Assembly (NCBI GenBank): GCA_914767715.1
Contig: OU612071.1
Coordinates: forward strand, 26,345,681-26,409,680
Reading direction: 5' to 3'
DNA from: Membranipora membranacea
Lineage: Eukaryota; Bryozoa; Gymnolaemata; Cheilostomatida; Membraniporidae
Length of the DNA stretch: 64,000 bases
Positions 13,438-26,398 of the stretch are shown piece by piece (position 1 is the first letter of the stretch; each line of letters begins with the position of its first letter). The position numbers and the translations under genes were made by a program. Below the pieces are notes generated by a model. That model was given only the letters and a program-made list of their open reading frames with translations. It made no database searches and was not told the DNA's origin.

Positions 13438-16400
13438 ATGGACGATATTATCGGTGTGGATACCTCTGTACGTGATTCTGAGCTAGCCAACTCATCTATA
13501 CAAGGCAATATATTAGATACAATGCAGAACACAACGCCACACGGACACGGTAAGTTAACAAAACAGGGAGATATTTTAGCTAAAGGCTTGAAATAGAGGA
13601 TAGTTTTATCATCATAATAAGGACTGCCGATGTCAGCCCAGCTAAGCCACCGCTATATTTTGGCATCTAGTATTTGACGTCTATTAGGAAAAACTTGCGT
13701 GCCAGTTGGAGTTTCACTATTTTTCATGATCAGGCAACAGCAAAAGCTCAGAGGCTATAGTTAGCCTCAAAAGATGCATTAGGTATACATCTGGGCAACA
13801 AGCCAAGAAATTATGCAGCATAATTTTGAAATTCAGAACAAGCTGAACTAACATCTTCTTCCTGCGTGTCCTAGCCTACAAGCCGTGAGAAATCTGAGAG
13901 ATAAGGAAACTTTGATATCTCAAATTAAGCTTTCCCAGCCATGAAAACCACAATTCATAGAAAAACCTGTTATAGAATTGTCAATGATTTGACACGCTTG
14001 CAAAATTAATTGCTTCACAAGTTAATAATTGATCTGACAGATTCGTCATGCATTCTAACCCTTGATCCGCTTGTAAAAAGGAAGTTAATGTGAGTAGTAA
14101 CTAGTCATGACACTGCTAGGCTAAGCTGTATTAGTATTTATAGTTTACTGATGTGGTAATAAAATCATTCAATGTTATGCTCAAGTTATTAATCAGCTGT
14201 CAAAATAATTTTTTTGAGTCTTTAACCATCAGCTTTTGTCGATGATACTGATAAGTTAAGCTATTTTGTATTATCTAGCATTAAGAGATGATCATGGGAG
14301 TTATTGAATCACTAGTAATGACAATGTTATTACAGAGTGACCATAATATTTACAGGAAATTTACCAGCTGATAATGTCATACCCAGAAATTCAGCAGCCA
14401 GTTGTAGGATATGCCTGCCTTTAGCATGAGAGGAAATATTTGACCTGGTCTCAAATGTTTTTAAAAACAACTCAGATTTGATGGCAGGCTCTGGATTAGT
14501 AATTGTGAAAACCAAAATGAATTTGTAAATATTATTATCTGCCAAACAATAACAAGTCTGTGAGAAAGTTAGGGCAGTCATCAGTCAGGAGAATTCATCA
14601 TAATTTAAATATCTACTGTTTACGCTGACTAAGAATAGTAGAGAAGAAATGCGAAATTAGCATATTTGGTGTCTGCCTCCACATTTGCCATCTGACGTAA
14701 CTTGCAGTCCTTGCACGATAAATGTTATATATTATCGTCTCTCCTGACCTCAGAAATGTGTGGGTCTCAACAAAACATATGCAATGAGGGGGGCACTAAA
14801 ATATCTTGTCTGAGGTCAGGGAACTAAGTCTATGTAGAAAAATGAGGGCACTGCGAGGTCTCCCCTGACCTGAGAGGACCGAGACTATACACAATAAGTG
14901 ATGTTTCATGTTATCTTCTCTGGCCTCAGAGAACAAAGGCTTAGAGGGTAATTTTAAGGGGTTGCGCTGTTATCTCCCCTGCCCTGAGAGTGCTAAGTTC
15001 TCAGAGATAAGGCCATTCTTTGCCATCCTGTCAACTGGCGTACAGAACATGCTGCGCATAAGATTTGACTTCAACACAGACAGAGTGCAACATTATTTAC
15101 CCTCCTTTACTTGATAGAGCAAAGGCTATGCTAAATATAGAGCTCCTCTCCTCGTTTGTCAGAGAACTTGGGCTATAAACAATTACAGAGATTCTGTATT
15201 ATCTCCCCCTGAGCTAAGAGCATTGACAACATGTTGACTGGGTTATCTGACCTAGCCTAAGGTCATAAGCTCTAGCAAAATGGAGGGGGATATGCTGTTA
15301 TCTCCCTTGACCTTAAGAACTAAGTATCTAAAGATAAGCCTATTAGTTGATATCCTCGTTGACTGTCGCACAGCAATAACTTCTGTGTGTGATTCATATT
15401 AATATCATATTGACAGAAGGATATGTAAATCACAGAGTAAAGATATTTATCCTCACTCTGTGATGTAAATGTATATTACTCCAATGCCTACACAACTAAT
15501 ATTCTCTTGTCAATCAACCAGCCAGAGCTAGTAATTACATCGCTTCAAACAATTCATATGCTTTCTTCATAACATTCTAAGGCTAGAAGGTAATAACAAG
15601 CATTTTCAATAATACCAGAGCAGCGGTTTGATAAATAACAGGCGCAACTCTCCTGACATAACATGTTTACATTGTGTAGCCTTGTATCATCTTCCTTGTG
15701 CTATTTAAAAGTGATAAAAATACAATCACCCTTACACTGTGATAGAATTATTATTATTATTAGATAAGGAACAACTTGTGATCTTAGATTCATAAGGTCA
15801 GTAGCTGTTATTCCCAGCGTTATCTAACCACAACAGCTTGTTTGTATTTATTGTGGTTTAACAAGGAATGTGAATTAACTACATTATTACAGTTGTCTCT
15901 TCTCATTTTGAGGAACCACTGTTAACGATATTTTTGTTCCGTGCTTGCAGCCATTTGAATATTGTGGTGATGTGGTTTTACGGGTGCCCCTCCCCTAACT
16001 CTGCATAATTTATTGTTCGACATTAGATAATATTTATATAAAACTTGATGTAGAGTATTTAAACATAAGATATCAACATCAAATTCAAACAATTTGAGTC
16101 AGTGCAAGATGTAGAGGATCTGTCTTAATTGCATGGTCCTATCTAAATCCATTCACTGTGCTGACTACATAGCAGCATGTACCTGATTCACTGTGTTAAC
16201 TACATAGCAGATTAATGTACCTGATTCACTGTGTGAAGTGGTCTATATGTGATAATCGGTCCGTCTCTCACCATCAGCGGAGAGACCGATTAGATCTCAT
16301 ATAAACACAAGAAGTTAGCTGCTGCCCTGTATGTGAGCGCTGCACTGAAACAATGAAGAGTTGGCAGCCTCCCTGGTTGCGCAACAGCGTAAACACACCA

Positions 16401-19400
16401 ATTATGTCAAACCACCGAAACTTACAAAATTCACTGAGGGATCGATGAGATTGATTGAGATGCTCATCAACACACAGGGGTGCCTTCATGCTGCTGGGGC
16501 CGGCCATGAGGAGGTTGTACTAGAGAAGGCCTCGAAACAGCGCTTGACTCATGGTTTCTAGCTGAAGACCTGTGTGTTGTGCAGTGGTACGCACACCACT
16601 GTATGTTGTATCTCTAGAAATTAGTTGGAGTAGATGCTAATTCGAATATTAGCTGATTATTTGTATGATAATGACACTGCTCAGGGAATTTTGATCTGTT
16701 GATACTTGGGCGCTTTATTTCAGACTGAGTTGATATCAAGTGAAAACTTATTATGCAATAATTACTCTGCATATCTCTGTTAGGTTTAAGGGAAATCAGG
16801 TTTAGTCCAGTTGATCAACGGATCAGCCCGTAGCGGATTGGTAGGGGGAAGCATATCCGTATGCAGGCAAACAAGGCCAAACATGGTCTAGTTTAAGCGT
16901 AAAGATTCACTGGCACCTGAGCGTAGATTTGGAGCATTGCATTATTATAATGTGAATTACAAGGTCCTCAGTAAAAACAAGTTCTGAGTGTATGAAAATA
17001 CAGCCAGCATTTCAGAGTGAATATCCACACCAATGTGTAAACTCAACGCACGTATTACTATTTGAGTTATTATGTAATAATTTCACAATCAAATTATCTA
17101 TTCTTTTTGATTAGGTTTCATAAAAAATATGGTGTTAACCACCGACAAAAAGCATACCGATCATGTACAGATAGTAATCGTACTCCTCCAACGTGTAAAT
17201 GTACATGTACACAGCTTACTTAGCAAGCATCAAGTGTTACGCATTCCATTTGATTTTATTCTGCTAAGCAAAGTCATGTAGTGAAACTATCATTTTGTCG
17301 TTTTCACAGCCACATACATTGAGCTTACAATATTTTCATCCCCACATAGTTATCAGTAATGCGAAATAGATTACTCGATCGGGTTACATATAGTCTTCTG
17401 CACACAATTTAAATCTGCATAAACAATACCATGAAGGGAGTGGAGATGTGCGGAGTCTATCAGTCATCGAAAATGTTGGGACTTGTTAAAAGGTTCTAGA
17501 TGTTCCCCTGAAGGGCAGAACCAAATTTGCCGAAGATTTGCATATTTGTTTGCCGTTAGAAAACCCAACCTGTTGAGATTTAAAAACAAAAGCTGAGTAA
17601 TCACAACCTCACATGCACCATTGTTTAAACCATTTACTCGAAGATCAGTTTGTTCTAACTGAGGCGTCTACAAATCTAATTGTCAAATTACAGGTTGTCC
17701 TCCCTCTGAAACAGACCCGACGACTCCGTGGAAGTTGTTTAATTTCTCACTGATTATGATGGTAGCTGCAGTCGGACTGGTCGGTAATCTCCTCGCTATT
17801 CTTACATTCCACAGGCAGAAGAGGCAAACATCAGCGACTACATTCCTCAAACTACTTGCTGTGTTTGATCTGATGCTGATTATTACAACTAACCTTTTCT
17901 CTCACAGGTAAAAATTACAATTTTATCATTGTGTGCAGTCAATATAATTGAACTCATGAGCTAGTGATAATAATTTATCGCTAATTCTGTTTTGGAAAAA
18001 ACAGGCAGGAAAGCGGAGTATAAAACAGGGTAGTGGTCGTCTTGTAAAGAGATTTTGAGCTGACACTAAATAATAGTCCAGATACATCAAGATAATCATT
18101 TTCCTTGTTTTTATGAAAAAAGCAGACTGTCAACTTTCAGTCTCCAACCACACAAACAATATTGCTCTGTTAATTGTATTAGCTGTGGTATAATTTGACA
18201 TTGGTGATCAGGCACCCTGAAGGGACAAGTAGGAATCAGTTTAGGGTTCAAGATTGAGTCATGTAATTTAAACCGAATTTCCAAAACTCTGGGTTAATCT
18301 AGAGTCAATTCCAAAAAAATGGTCACCTGCTCACTAGAGGTAAACTGTCCGGTTAAGGTTGTGAAACTGCCTTTAAATACATAATCTCTGTAATTTTGAA
18401 TTAATGCAGCATGAAACATGGTCTTTATCGACAGAGAAAATCTATAACATTGAAATGGTGTATACCTTTCGGAGTTGCCTCTTATCCGGGAGTAAGCAGA
18501 TAACTCCTTCGTTTGTGCTTGATGGTAGATGTTTATAACAAACTCAAAAGATTTTTTATTAGTTACATCCTTACCTCACATATATCACACGTATATTGTT
18601 ATAGATATGCCTACACACTGGTATTCCCTGCTGAGTGGGTTAACCAGTATATATCCGGTGGGCTTACAATAGGAGTATTACCTATCAGCTATATTTGTCA
18701 GACAATGTCTACATGGACTGTTGTAGCTGTGGCGTTAGACAGGTAAGTACTTTTGTAGTAATGGATATGCCTAACACCAACAAACTTCTTCTTAAAGAGG
18801 GACACAAGAGCAGGAAGTGACGACGCGACCGACATACGACGCCCGCAAACATTTAGACGCCATTGACACCACAGGAACATTCTTTTAGCGTATGAACTGC
18901 AGACAAATTATCACTTAGGTGATAAACACTCGACGTGTCAGATCGCTAAGCAGACAATTGGTACATGTTGTTTTCTCTATTTACAGATATATACATGTAT
19001 GTCACCCTCTGAAAGCCTCAAAGTGGTGTAGAATAAAGATAGCGAGGAGAATCATGCTCTGTATCATCTTAGGTGGTCTGGTGTATAACATACCACGATT
19101 CTTTGAGTATTATAAAATATTCCTGGTGAGTGAGATTTTATGTGAGACCTACAGCTACACTACTGGATGAAAAAATTCTGATGGATAAAAAATTGCGTTA
19201 TTTCACTTGTCAAAAATACCCCAATATTAATCTGACTTATCACTCACATTTGCTAATAGTCCCACTCACAGTGATACATTATACATTATATTATGTAATT
19301 CAAAAATCAAACTCTACTGATGACTCTTATCCGTGAATTCCACTATTCTTGGGCAGGACACACAATTAAAATTGATCTTTTTTAAGCGCCTTTATGGTAG

Positions 19401-22142
19401 TTGTACCAAAAAATAAGGGGATTGTCAGAACATACATTAGATGCACTGAGGAAGAGATCATATTTTAATACTGGCGGCTAAACGTAAAAAAATTCACTCC
19501 AAAGTATCAGGAACATCTTGCTCATTATCGTCATTTAAATGTCTCATACACGTCTGATTAACTGCTAATTCTTTAATTGATACTGTACTGATAACATTCC
19601 ATTTACTGTTTGCGCAATGATGGTCATCATGTCCACATTTTAATTGAGAGTATGAAACTATTTTTCTACACTCCACTTAGTTATACCAGCTCTCTTACCC
19701 TGCTTGATCCTATTGCTTTGTTTCAGGTGGCTAAAGAAGTTATAGATCCGTGTAGTGGATACTTTCTCATACCGGATGGTACTCTAGGTTATAATGATAT
19801 ATATAAGTATTCATACGCCTTCGGACTCTACCTACTTATCATGTATATCATTCCCCTCGGATCGCTCGTCTTCTTCAATACTAAACTAATCAAGAAACTG
19901 CAGGCCATGGTAAGCATAATAATTAATATATAGAATGTAGATCTGATAATTCTCAAGCAATCTTACGAATCATCGTTTGAGGACAAGTTATCGAGTTGAG
20001 TGGCATGTTCAATTTGAAAAACAATTGATCAGATTGCAGATGATAGAAAGGCAACCTAAAAAATAACCTAGCCGCTCTGAGAGTTATCCTAGAATCTGGT
20101 CACATAAGCTCATAATTATCTTCCATCAAAGATAACAATCAATCAACCAATTGGCAGGAATAACTAATGTATGTTTTATGTGATTAATAGACTGTTCCTG
20201 GATCAGATGGAAAAGTTGAGAAACTCAAAGGTTCAGATAAGATTCTACCATCACTCATCGGAGTTGTCTCTGTCTTTCTTGTATGCCAGGTAAATCACGA
20301 AACATCCCTCAATTATATTTTTTGGGAATGATAGAGTGATTGAGAGGACTAGGTCATTTCATATTTTTTTTATCCGCCATATCTATATTTTGATAGAGCT
20401 TGTTCAAACCACTATTGTACTTTCCATTGGTTATTTGCAACTAATTTTCCCTAAACCTAGTTCGAGTGCCAATATATTGCAAATCATCGTCTATCGCAGT
20501 ACTCTAATGTAAATTAAAGAAGACAATTTTATTTATAAAAAATATCAAAAACATCCGTGTTTGTATTTTAGATTCCCGACATGGTCTTACAGATATTATG
20601 GAGAATAAACAGTCCTATAGCTCCGACCTTCAGTATTATAGCCTATGACCTCATAGTCATCAACTCCAGTGTGAACTTTATCATATATGTGGTGGCAGCT
20701 GGAGGATTCAGGTATGACATCATCACGGAACTAAATACTAGTTTTATCTCCTGAATATGCCTGTCCAGGTCATAGCTAGTGATCCTAAGCTCATATATCC
20801 TGGCTATTGGATTACGTTGAAGCGCTAGGGGTGCTCCAACCTGTTTTCTCACGGGAACAATTTTGTGAGGAGCTAGGAGTCCTTGCCCTCACTTACACCG
20901 TTTCTTTGAACTGAGATAGACTGTGCCGTTACAAAACCCATTTTAAGTAGCTGTTACTCGAATTAGAAATCACTTCAATATTTGTAAGCTCCGGAGAGCT
21001 ATTATTTCTGCTATTATAATGATTCTCTTTCTGTCTGATTTCAGGAGATCTTTAGTGGAGAATGTACTCAGCTGTCTGCCTAACATAAGAACTAAGAGTA
21101 CAGAAGAGTTCTCAATGGAGAGCAGCACAGGGAGATCTAAATCTACTAGAAATCCTCCTCCTAGCTTAGATGTAGATAGTAGTGTCACAGATAATAATCA
21201 GGTAGGTCTGTGTACACCTGTGGGTCAATCTATGACAGCACTTCCACATAGGGAATTTCCAGCCATTATGGTATTGTCTTGTTCAAAAAACAGTGCATGC
21301 AAGAATGTCCTGTTAAATACTACTTTTTGGGCATAATTTTCATTCGATGAGAGTGTTTTACAGAATAAGCTATAGAAAAAAAAAAGGGAAAAATAAATTT
21401 CAATCAAGATGATAAAAAAAATAATCAGAAAGATTACGCTCGATTGATTTATTATTGATGGTTAAACGTAAGTTTAATGGTATATTGTCAAAATTGGATG
21501 CTATCATATTATCAAATAAGTAATGCCAGTCAAATAATTATGTTTAGGTGTAAGTATAATTCTTAAGTCGGGTATTTAGATATACTCAAATCGGGTATTT
21601 AGTTGACATCACTATGCGTATGACACCCTATAAATTTATTTGTTTTTTTTCCAGCAATACAAGAACTGTGGTAGTAACGAGAAGGCGGTGAGCTGGAAAT
21701 TGAGCTACTCTAACCCAGCAGTAGATACTGATACACTGGACTCTTCTGAGACTCTGGATGCTGCTACAGGAGTGTGGGTCGGCGAGGAGGATGACACGGG
21801 TATGTATGATCTGCGGTCTGACTAACTGCCGCGAGTCCCTGTGGTGTGGTTCCTTTGTCATAACACGATACATAACTAAGGATTCTGTACTTTCTAGTGT
21901 ACTACTTTTCAGAATAAAGTTTTTTTGTGTAGAGTTTGTAAAATCAATTTAAAGGGATTTTATAGTAAAATGATGCTGATTCTCTTTCTACTTCAGAGAA
22001 TAAAGAGGATAATAAATATGACCACAAGAACAATCATCACCCGTCGTATCGAGAGTTGTCCCCCGCTCTACAGATAACCCATGATCCCATGGTACAGAGA
22101 GCTTTAGATGATAACAGGGGTGATACAGGGGAAGACGGTTGA
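13438..22142 (+). CDS. Rhodopsin-class peptide GPCR, FMRFamide-receptor-like, ten coding exons
   Basis: A seven-helix receptor of 490 residues that probably senses a neuropeptide at the cell surface. Exons: 13438-13549, 17694-17907, 18605-18742, 18987-19125, 19727-19909, 20191-20289, 20572-20711, 21045-21201, 21655-21799, 21997-22142. All introns are GT-AG, all junctions keep frame, and the sum (1473 nt) is divisible by three. The start codon sits in cacaATGg. Seen: N-glycosylation sequons at N18, N31 and N54; TM1 with GN (N69); TM2 with LAVFD (D96); DRY at 154-156 followed by IHVCHPLK; TM5 IIPL (P244); CQIP (294-297) in place of CWxP; and NSSVNFIIY (326-334) in place of NPxxY. A tail of about 150 residues is rich in Ser, Thr and acidic residues. 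HPLK after DRY and NSSVNFxxY are typical of FMRFamide-receptor-like GPCRs. The usual TM3 cysteine is not at its expected site (about T130). The ligand is unknown. I saw no AATAAA or ATTAAA up to about 22.7 kb. Confidence 0.88.
14733..15390. repeat. Layered minisatellite in intron 1 of the GPCR gene
   Basis: A motif like GCTGTTATCTCCCCTGACCT followed by GAGA-ACTAAG recurs at about 14,733, 14,855, 14,913, 14,970, 15,200 and 15,296, with spacing of roughly 60-100 bp. A longer unit is visible too: the block at 14,970-15,050 (ending AGATAAGGCCATT, TGTCAACTGGCG, ACAG) recurs about 326 bp later at 15,296-15,375 in diverged form. Confidence 0.65.
16151..16236. repeat. Short tandem repeat, about 38 bp, 2.3 copies
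   Basis: ATTCACTGTG, then GACTACATAGCAG or AACTACATAGCAG, then TGTACCTG, is repeated twice, followed by a third partial ATTCACTGTG. Lies in intron 1 of the GPCR gene. Confidence 0.7.
16253..16293. repeat. Short hairpin-forming inverted repeat
   Basis: AATCGGTCCGTCTCTC pairs with GAGAGACCGATT (two-base bulge) across a loop of about ten bases. Inside intron 1 of the GPCR gene. No T-run or other sign of function. Confidence 0.5.
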
Positions 22143-23390
22143 GAGGAGAATCAGGAGGAAGAATATCATCTCGTTCTATCAAATCAGAATCTATTTATAG
22201 AATATAATAACTATGGCACGCATTCCTATAAGACAGATGTTGTGTAAACACACTACTTGGGTCAGAAGTTGATGGTCATTGTGGTAGACAGGTAGTCACA
22301 GGTTCCTTATATCTCCAACATGTTGTACATTATAGTAGTTCTGTTACTTTATACATCTTCACATTAGTTTGATATTGAGGCCGATCTTTGGAAGGACAAT
22401 CATGCTCTGAATTGAATTGAATCAGTGATGGTTTTTTAATGTCAGCATCAAAAACATTATGATTTTAAATATTTACTGCAGTGTCTTATAAGAATGGAGA
22501 TGTGACCCTTTGGTGCCAATGCAAGTTATTCTAGTCAGTACTATTTCCAGTTTTGCCATCACACCTTTTATTTTTTTTCTTGGAATAGCAGTGCAAATTA
22601 CAGTGTGGTATAACGCTTAGCAATCAGACTGAAGCCCTAACTGCATATCATTCTATTTAACGTGGTATGTATTATTGTTCTTTCTTTGTTGTGTTGGATA
22701 TGAATATGAAAAGTGTGAATGAATGAAAATTCAAAGCCGACCTAGATTTACAATTTAGATTTACTTTGAGGATTAGGCAGGCATTTGATGTCACTTTGCT
22801 CCTCATCCTAGTAGACTAATTATATTTGCTAACTAGCTAACCAAATATGATGCGTCACCCTAACTGAAGTTGATCGATGCAACTCCTTTAGTGTCCTGTC
22901 GAGTCATTTTCAAATCGTCTTACCTCAAAAACTTTTGAACAATGTTAATACTATACAGTTATTTGGTACATCTTGTTGTAATCGTACCATGTTAGAGTGA
23001 CTCTCACGATCTGGTAACATTTGACTGGAGTCTCCTGTAGTCCATAAATAATGTGATTTTCCAAAAAAAATATAACAGAATCTCAATAGAACCTCAGTCT
23101 TAAATGACATCTGTTGTCACAGCTTTCAGCCAGCTGTCTTTGCCACGCCTGGTCAGGCAGAAAATTGCCATGGCAAGACAAGAAAGCAATGCTAAGATAA
23201 ATGTTCAGCATTGCTGTCTCCAATATAATAATAGTGATCATAAATATTCACTATATTTATTATTTAGTGCCCCTTTCGGGGCCAATGAGAATATGCTTAC
23301 ATAAGACCAATGACACATGATATGAATCATCTTATAAGCGCACCCCTACTGTGCAAAGTAGGGGTTGGCAAGCTAGGCTATTGTCTGGAG
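22143..23390. other. 3' flank of the GPCR gene, nothing else recognised
   Basis: Presumably holds the 3' untranslated region, but I saw no AATAAA or ATTAAA within about 550 bp of the stop. AATATA at about 22,199 is the nearest variant. Confidence 0.35.
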
Positions 23391-23394
23391 GGCT

Positions 23395-23492
23395 CACCTC
23401 CTTCAGCAGCATGAGTAGTAACTGGGATTAAAACCTGCAACTCTCAGATTGAAAAGCTTGAGTCCTAACCAATACACCACCCTGCCTGCCTT
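23395..23492 (-). repeat. tRNA-derived SINE head, minus strand
   Basis: On the minus strand GTGGTGTATTGGTTAGGACT gives an A-box-like element. About 45 nt later GCAGGTTTTAATCCC gives a B-box-like element (GGTTNNAATCC). The spacing fits a tRNA and the part between could form an anticodon-arm-like hairpin. This is a degenerate tRNA-related SINE rather than a working tRNA. Confidence 0.55.
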
Positions 23493-24455
23493 ACAGTTCA
23501 TTTTCCGAAACTTTCAATTAGACACTCTGAACTTGAAAAGACTTTCTTGGAAACTTTCCTTTCGCTGAGCAAAAATAGCTAGCGATGACAAAAAATATCC
23601 GCAAATATTGATTGGATCTCATATACATGATATTATATCTAAGACAGTAAGGTCCCAAGCTTATCTGAAGCATAATCGGTTTCATGGCTTTGTCTGCCCT
23701 TTGTTTTAGGCAAGATTCCCACTAAAACTTCAGGGCCTTCTCAGAATATGATCCTAAATTGATGCATAAATTTTAAGCATTGAGTTAACAACACATTTGC
23801 CTTCAACCTAAAGATATCAGCATAAGGCCCCACCATGCTGTAACCGGAAGCATTATGACAAAAACTATATTTCTACTATGCTTGAAAATGGCATTCCTGC
23901 AGCTGATGATAGCTCCATATGTATTGTTATGAGCAGCCCTTCTTAATAACGAAAACCAATGAGTAGCATTTGACTTATATCATTATTTGCTTTGATAAGA
24001 AGATAAATATAGTCATGATATCGAGATGCTTTGCCTTAGTTGTCGGACATAGTACACATTATCAATAAACAGATATAAGAGTCTATTTCAGTGCATGACA
24101 CTGTTACAAGGACTGGTCATTCTCACTATCCACAAATATTCCTATTAGGAAAAGTCTGGATGGATAAATAATGCAAACTGTTGCCAAGACAATATCACAT
24201 TAAATAGATTGTGCCATATACAAGTTTTGGAGCTAAGTTTGCAAAGTCAGTTCCAATAACTACAAATAGAAAATCAATCGATCATCTGTTTCCTTGTTCC
24301 TTGTATTTTTTTTAAATTAGCAGACAATCACATAAGGTATATTATAACTTTTTTGATTTTTTGACGCGTAATGATGTACTCCTTCAAAGTTTGCACATTA
24401 TAGAAAAATATTAAATTAGAAGAGTTGAATTATCTTAATTGCAAACTCTCTTCTA

Positions 24456-24653
24456 TCAGTTTGTATCAGCTACAGGATCTTCATTGTTGAGTATGTTGCC
24501 TATCTGCTTACGCAAATTGCGAGCTGATTTATGTCTAGTGGTGCCAGGGTTGTATGCTACTTTAAGCACTGCCAAGAAAAATCCTAACTGAAGATTGGAG
24601 TTACAACTATCATCAAAGCTAGTTGTCCAATCAGGTCCCTTAGATACTTTCAT
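24456..24653 (-). other. Weak candidate small ORF or exon, 65 codons
   Basis: ATG-started frame (MKVSKGPDWTTSFDDSCNS... ending EDPVADTN) with mixed, protein-like composition. TATATATAAAG lies about 30 bp upstream on the same strand, and AT-rich untranslated-like sequence follows. GPDW also occurs in a minus-strand frame at 1584-1778, which may be chance. No family recognised. Confidence 0.2.
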
Positions 24654-26154
24654 TACATAACTTTTATTTACATAACTTACTTTATATATACTTAACTAAC
24701 CCTTCTTTTTTTACATAATATCTTCATTTTTTGTTAACGTATTTGTATCAAATGAATTCACTCAAAAAACTTCTGAGGAGTCTGCCGTCACTCAACAACT
24801 GTGCTCAGGAGTAAGAAGTAGGTGATTTAAATCAGGGTGGAGAGGAAAAAACATATTATAACATTAAACTGCATGTCCCAGGGATGGGTGCTAAAAGGGC
24901 GGCAGGGCGCCCTCGTACGCCTAAAATGTATAGATTAGGGAGTCAAATGGAGCAAATCTATCCATTTCACAGTTATACATGTAATATTCCCCTTACTATC
25001 TCGCTTTGACTGCTTTGCTTTCCTGTGTTTGATTAGAGTCATTTGCCATGGTGAAATTCCAGTCCCATTTTACTAAGATAACCCACCTAAGATTATTAAC
25101 ATGTCTTTTGGATAACCAACTTGAATTCCTTTGTAACAAACACCTGTTGGGTCTAGTATGCTGGCAAATCTCCATAAGTCATGAGAGATACATCACTCAC
25201 AATCTCCAGTTAGAACATAAGCATGATGATGATGACTCTTTAACTTTAACTAAGTATAGAAACTCCAACTCATCAACACTGTTTCCTCAATCCTTCAACC
25301 TAGTAAGCTCAATCTACTAATCAGGAGTTTATCCGCTGTTGGATATATCAGAATTAACTAACCTCCTAATCTTTGAGAATTGAACATTCATAAATGATTG
25401 ATTAATGTGATTCCATTGATATAAATAGGAGAAGGATGGGAAACCATTGAAATTTTGACTGAAAATGAAATATGTCAATAGAATAGATCAATTGTGCACT
25501 CCCCAACCAAAAAATTATAGACATGCAAATATTAAGCTTTAACCTTTGATGGACCTGGTATAAATCAAGAAGAACGCAGAAAAAATCTTGTCGATGGGTG
25601 GTTATGAATAGAGATAGCATATTTAAGATACGATTCTTGGTCTAAAAACTTTGGAAAACGAGACCATTTAACGCCCCTTGTAACGGTTCTTGAGAGCACG
25701 AGAAAAAGTCTATCAGAATAGACATCAAGTACAGTCCAACCAACCCAAAGGCTGATGATGGAGGGTTGGTCCTTCTCCAACACCAAAAAAAAATTACTTC
25801 ATCGTCATTGCGGAGCGTTGACTGCTATTCAGTCAAACTAACAAAGTGACAGTGTCGGTCGTGGTGTATGCCGGAGTACTTTGGTACTCTATAAGCAGCA
25901 GTTATCTCTATCATTTCTATCACACTTGGTAATCTAGATAGAGAGTTACATATTATTCATAACCTCATGCTCGAGTTTCTGAATATTATAACTCTGAGCA
26001 TCAAGGGCTAGGCTTACAGACCCTCGTACAGTGTTTAACACTGATTAAGGTTTTAGAAATTTGGATTAAAAAAATACGGAGTAATCCAATTGTGTGGTTT
26101 TATATTTGATACCTTCGAGGCAGGTGGCCATATAATATTATGATCGGTCAGATC

Positions 26155-26398
26155 TTAGTTGCATGCCATGGATGCTATCTCCTCAATAGCTGGCAATGAC
26201 TTGCTTCCTATATCAATATCATCCTTAGAAGTTTGTCGAATCAATTTAGGCAGCTCTCTCAATAAACTTGGAAAGAATAAACCCACATAATTATTTCTGA
26301 GAGAGACCCCTTCCTCCAAATATCCAGCACTCAGAATAACTCGGAATAGAAATGACACAAGGGATTTATTACACTTAATGTTTTGTATACTGATCTGT
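26155..26398 (-). other. Candidate terminal coding exon, unidentified
   Basis: On the minus strand a good acceptor (GAGCTTATTTTACAG) is followed by 81 open codons to a TAA. The product includes SLVSFLFRVILSAGYLEEG and LLRELPKLIRQTSKDD and looks like an amphipathic helical C-terminus. No upstream exon in a matching phase was found and no family is recognised. Confidence 0.25.

Noticed and set aside
16253-16293. Hairpin considered as an RNA terminator or riboswitch
   Set aside because: Lies in an intron of a eukaryotic gene, with no T-run and no conserved aptamer features.
16361-16561. 66-codon frame inside intron 1 of the GPCR gene
   Set aside because: No splice sites that would include it in frame, no domain, and the GPCR exons join correctly without it.
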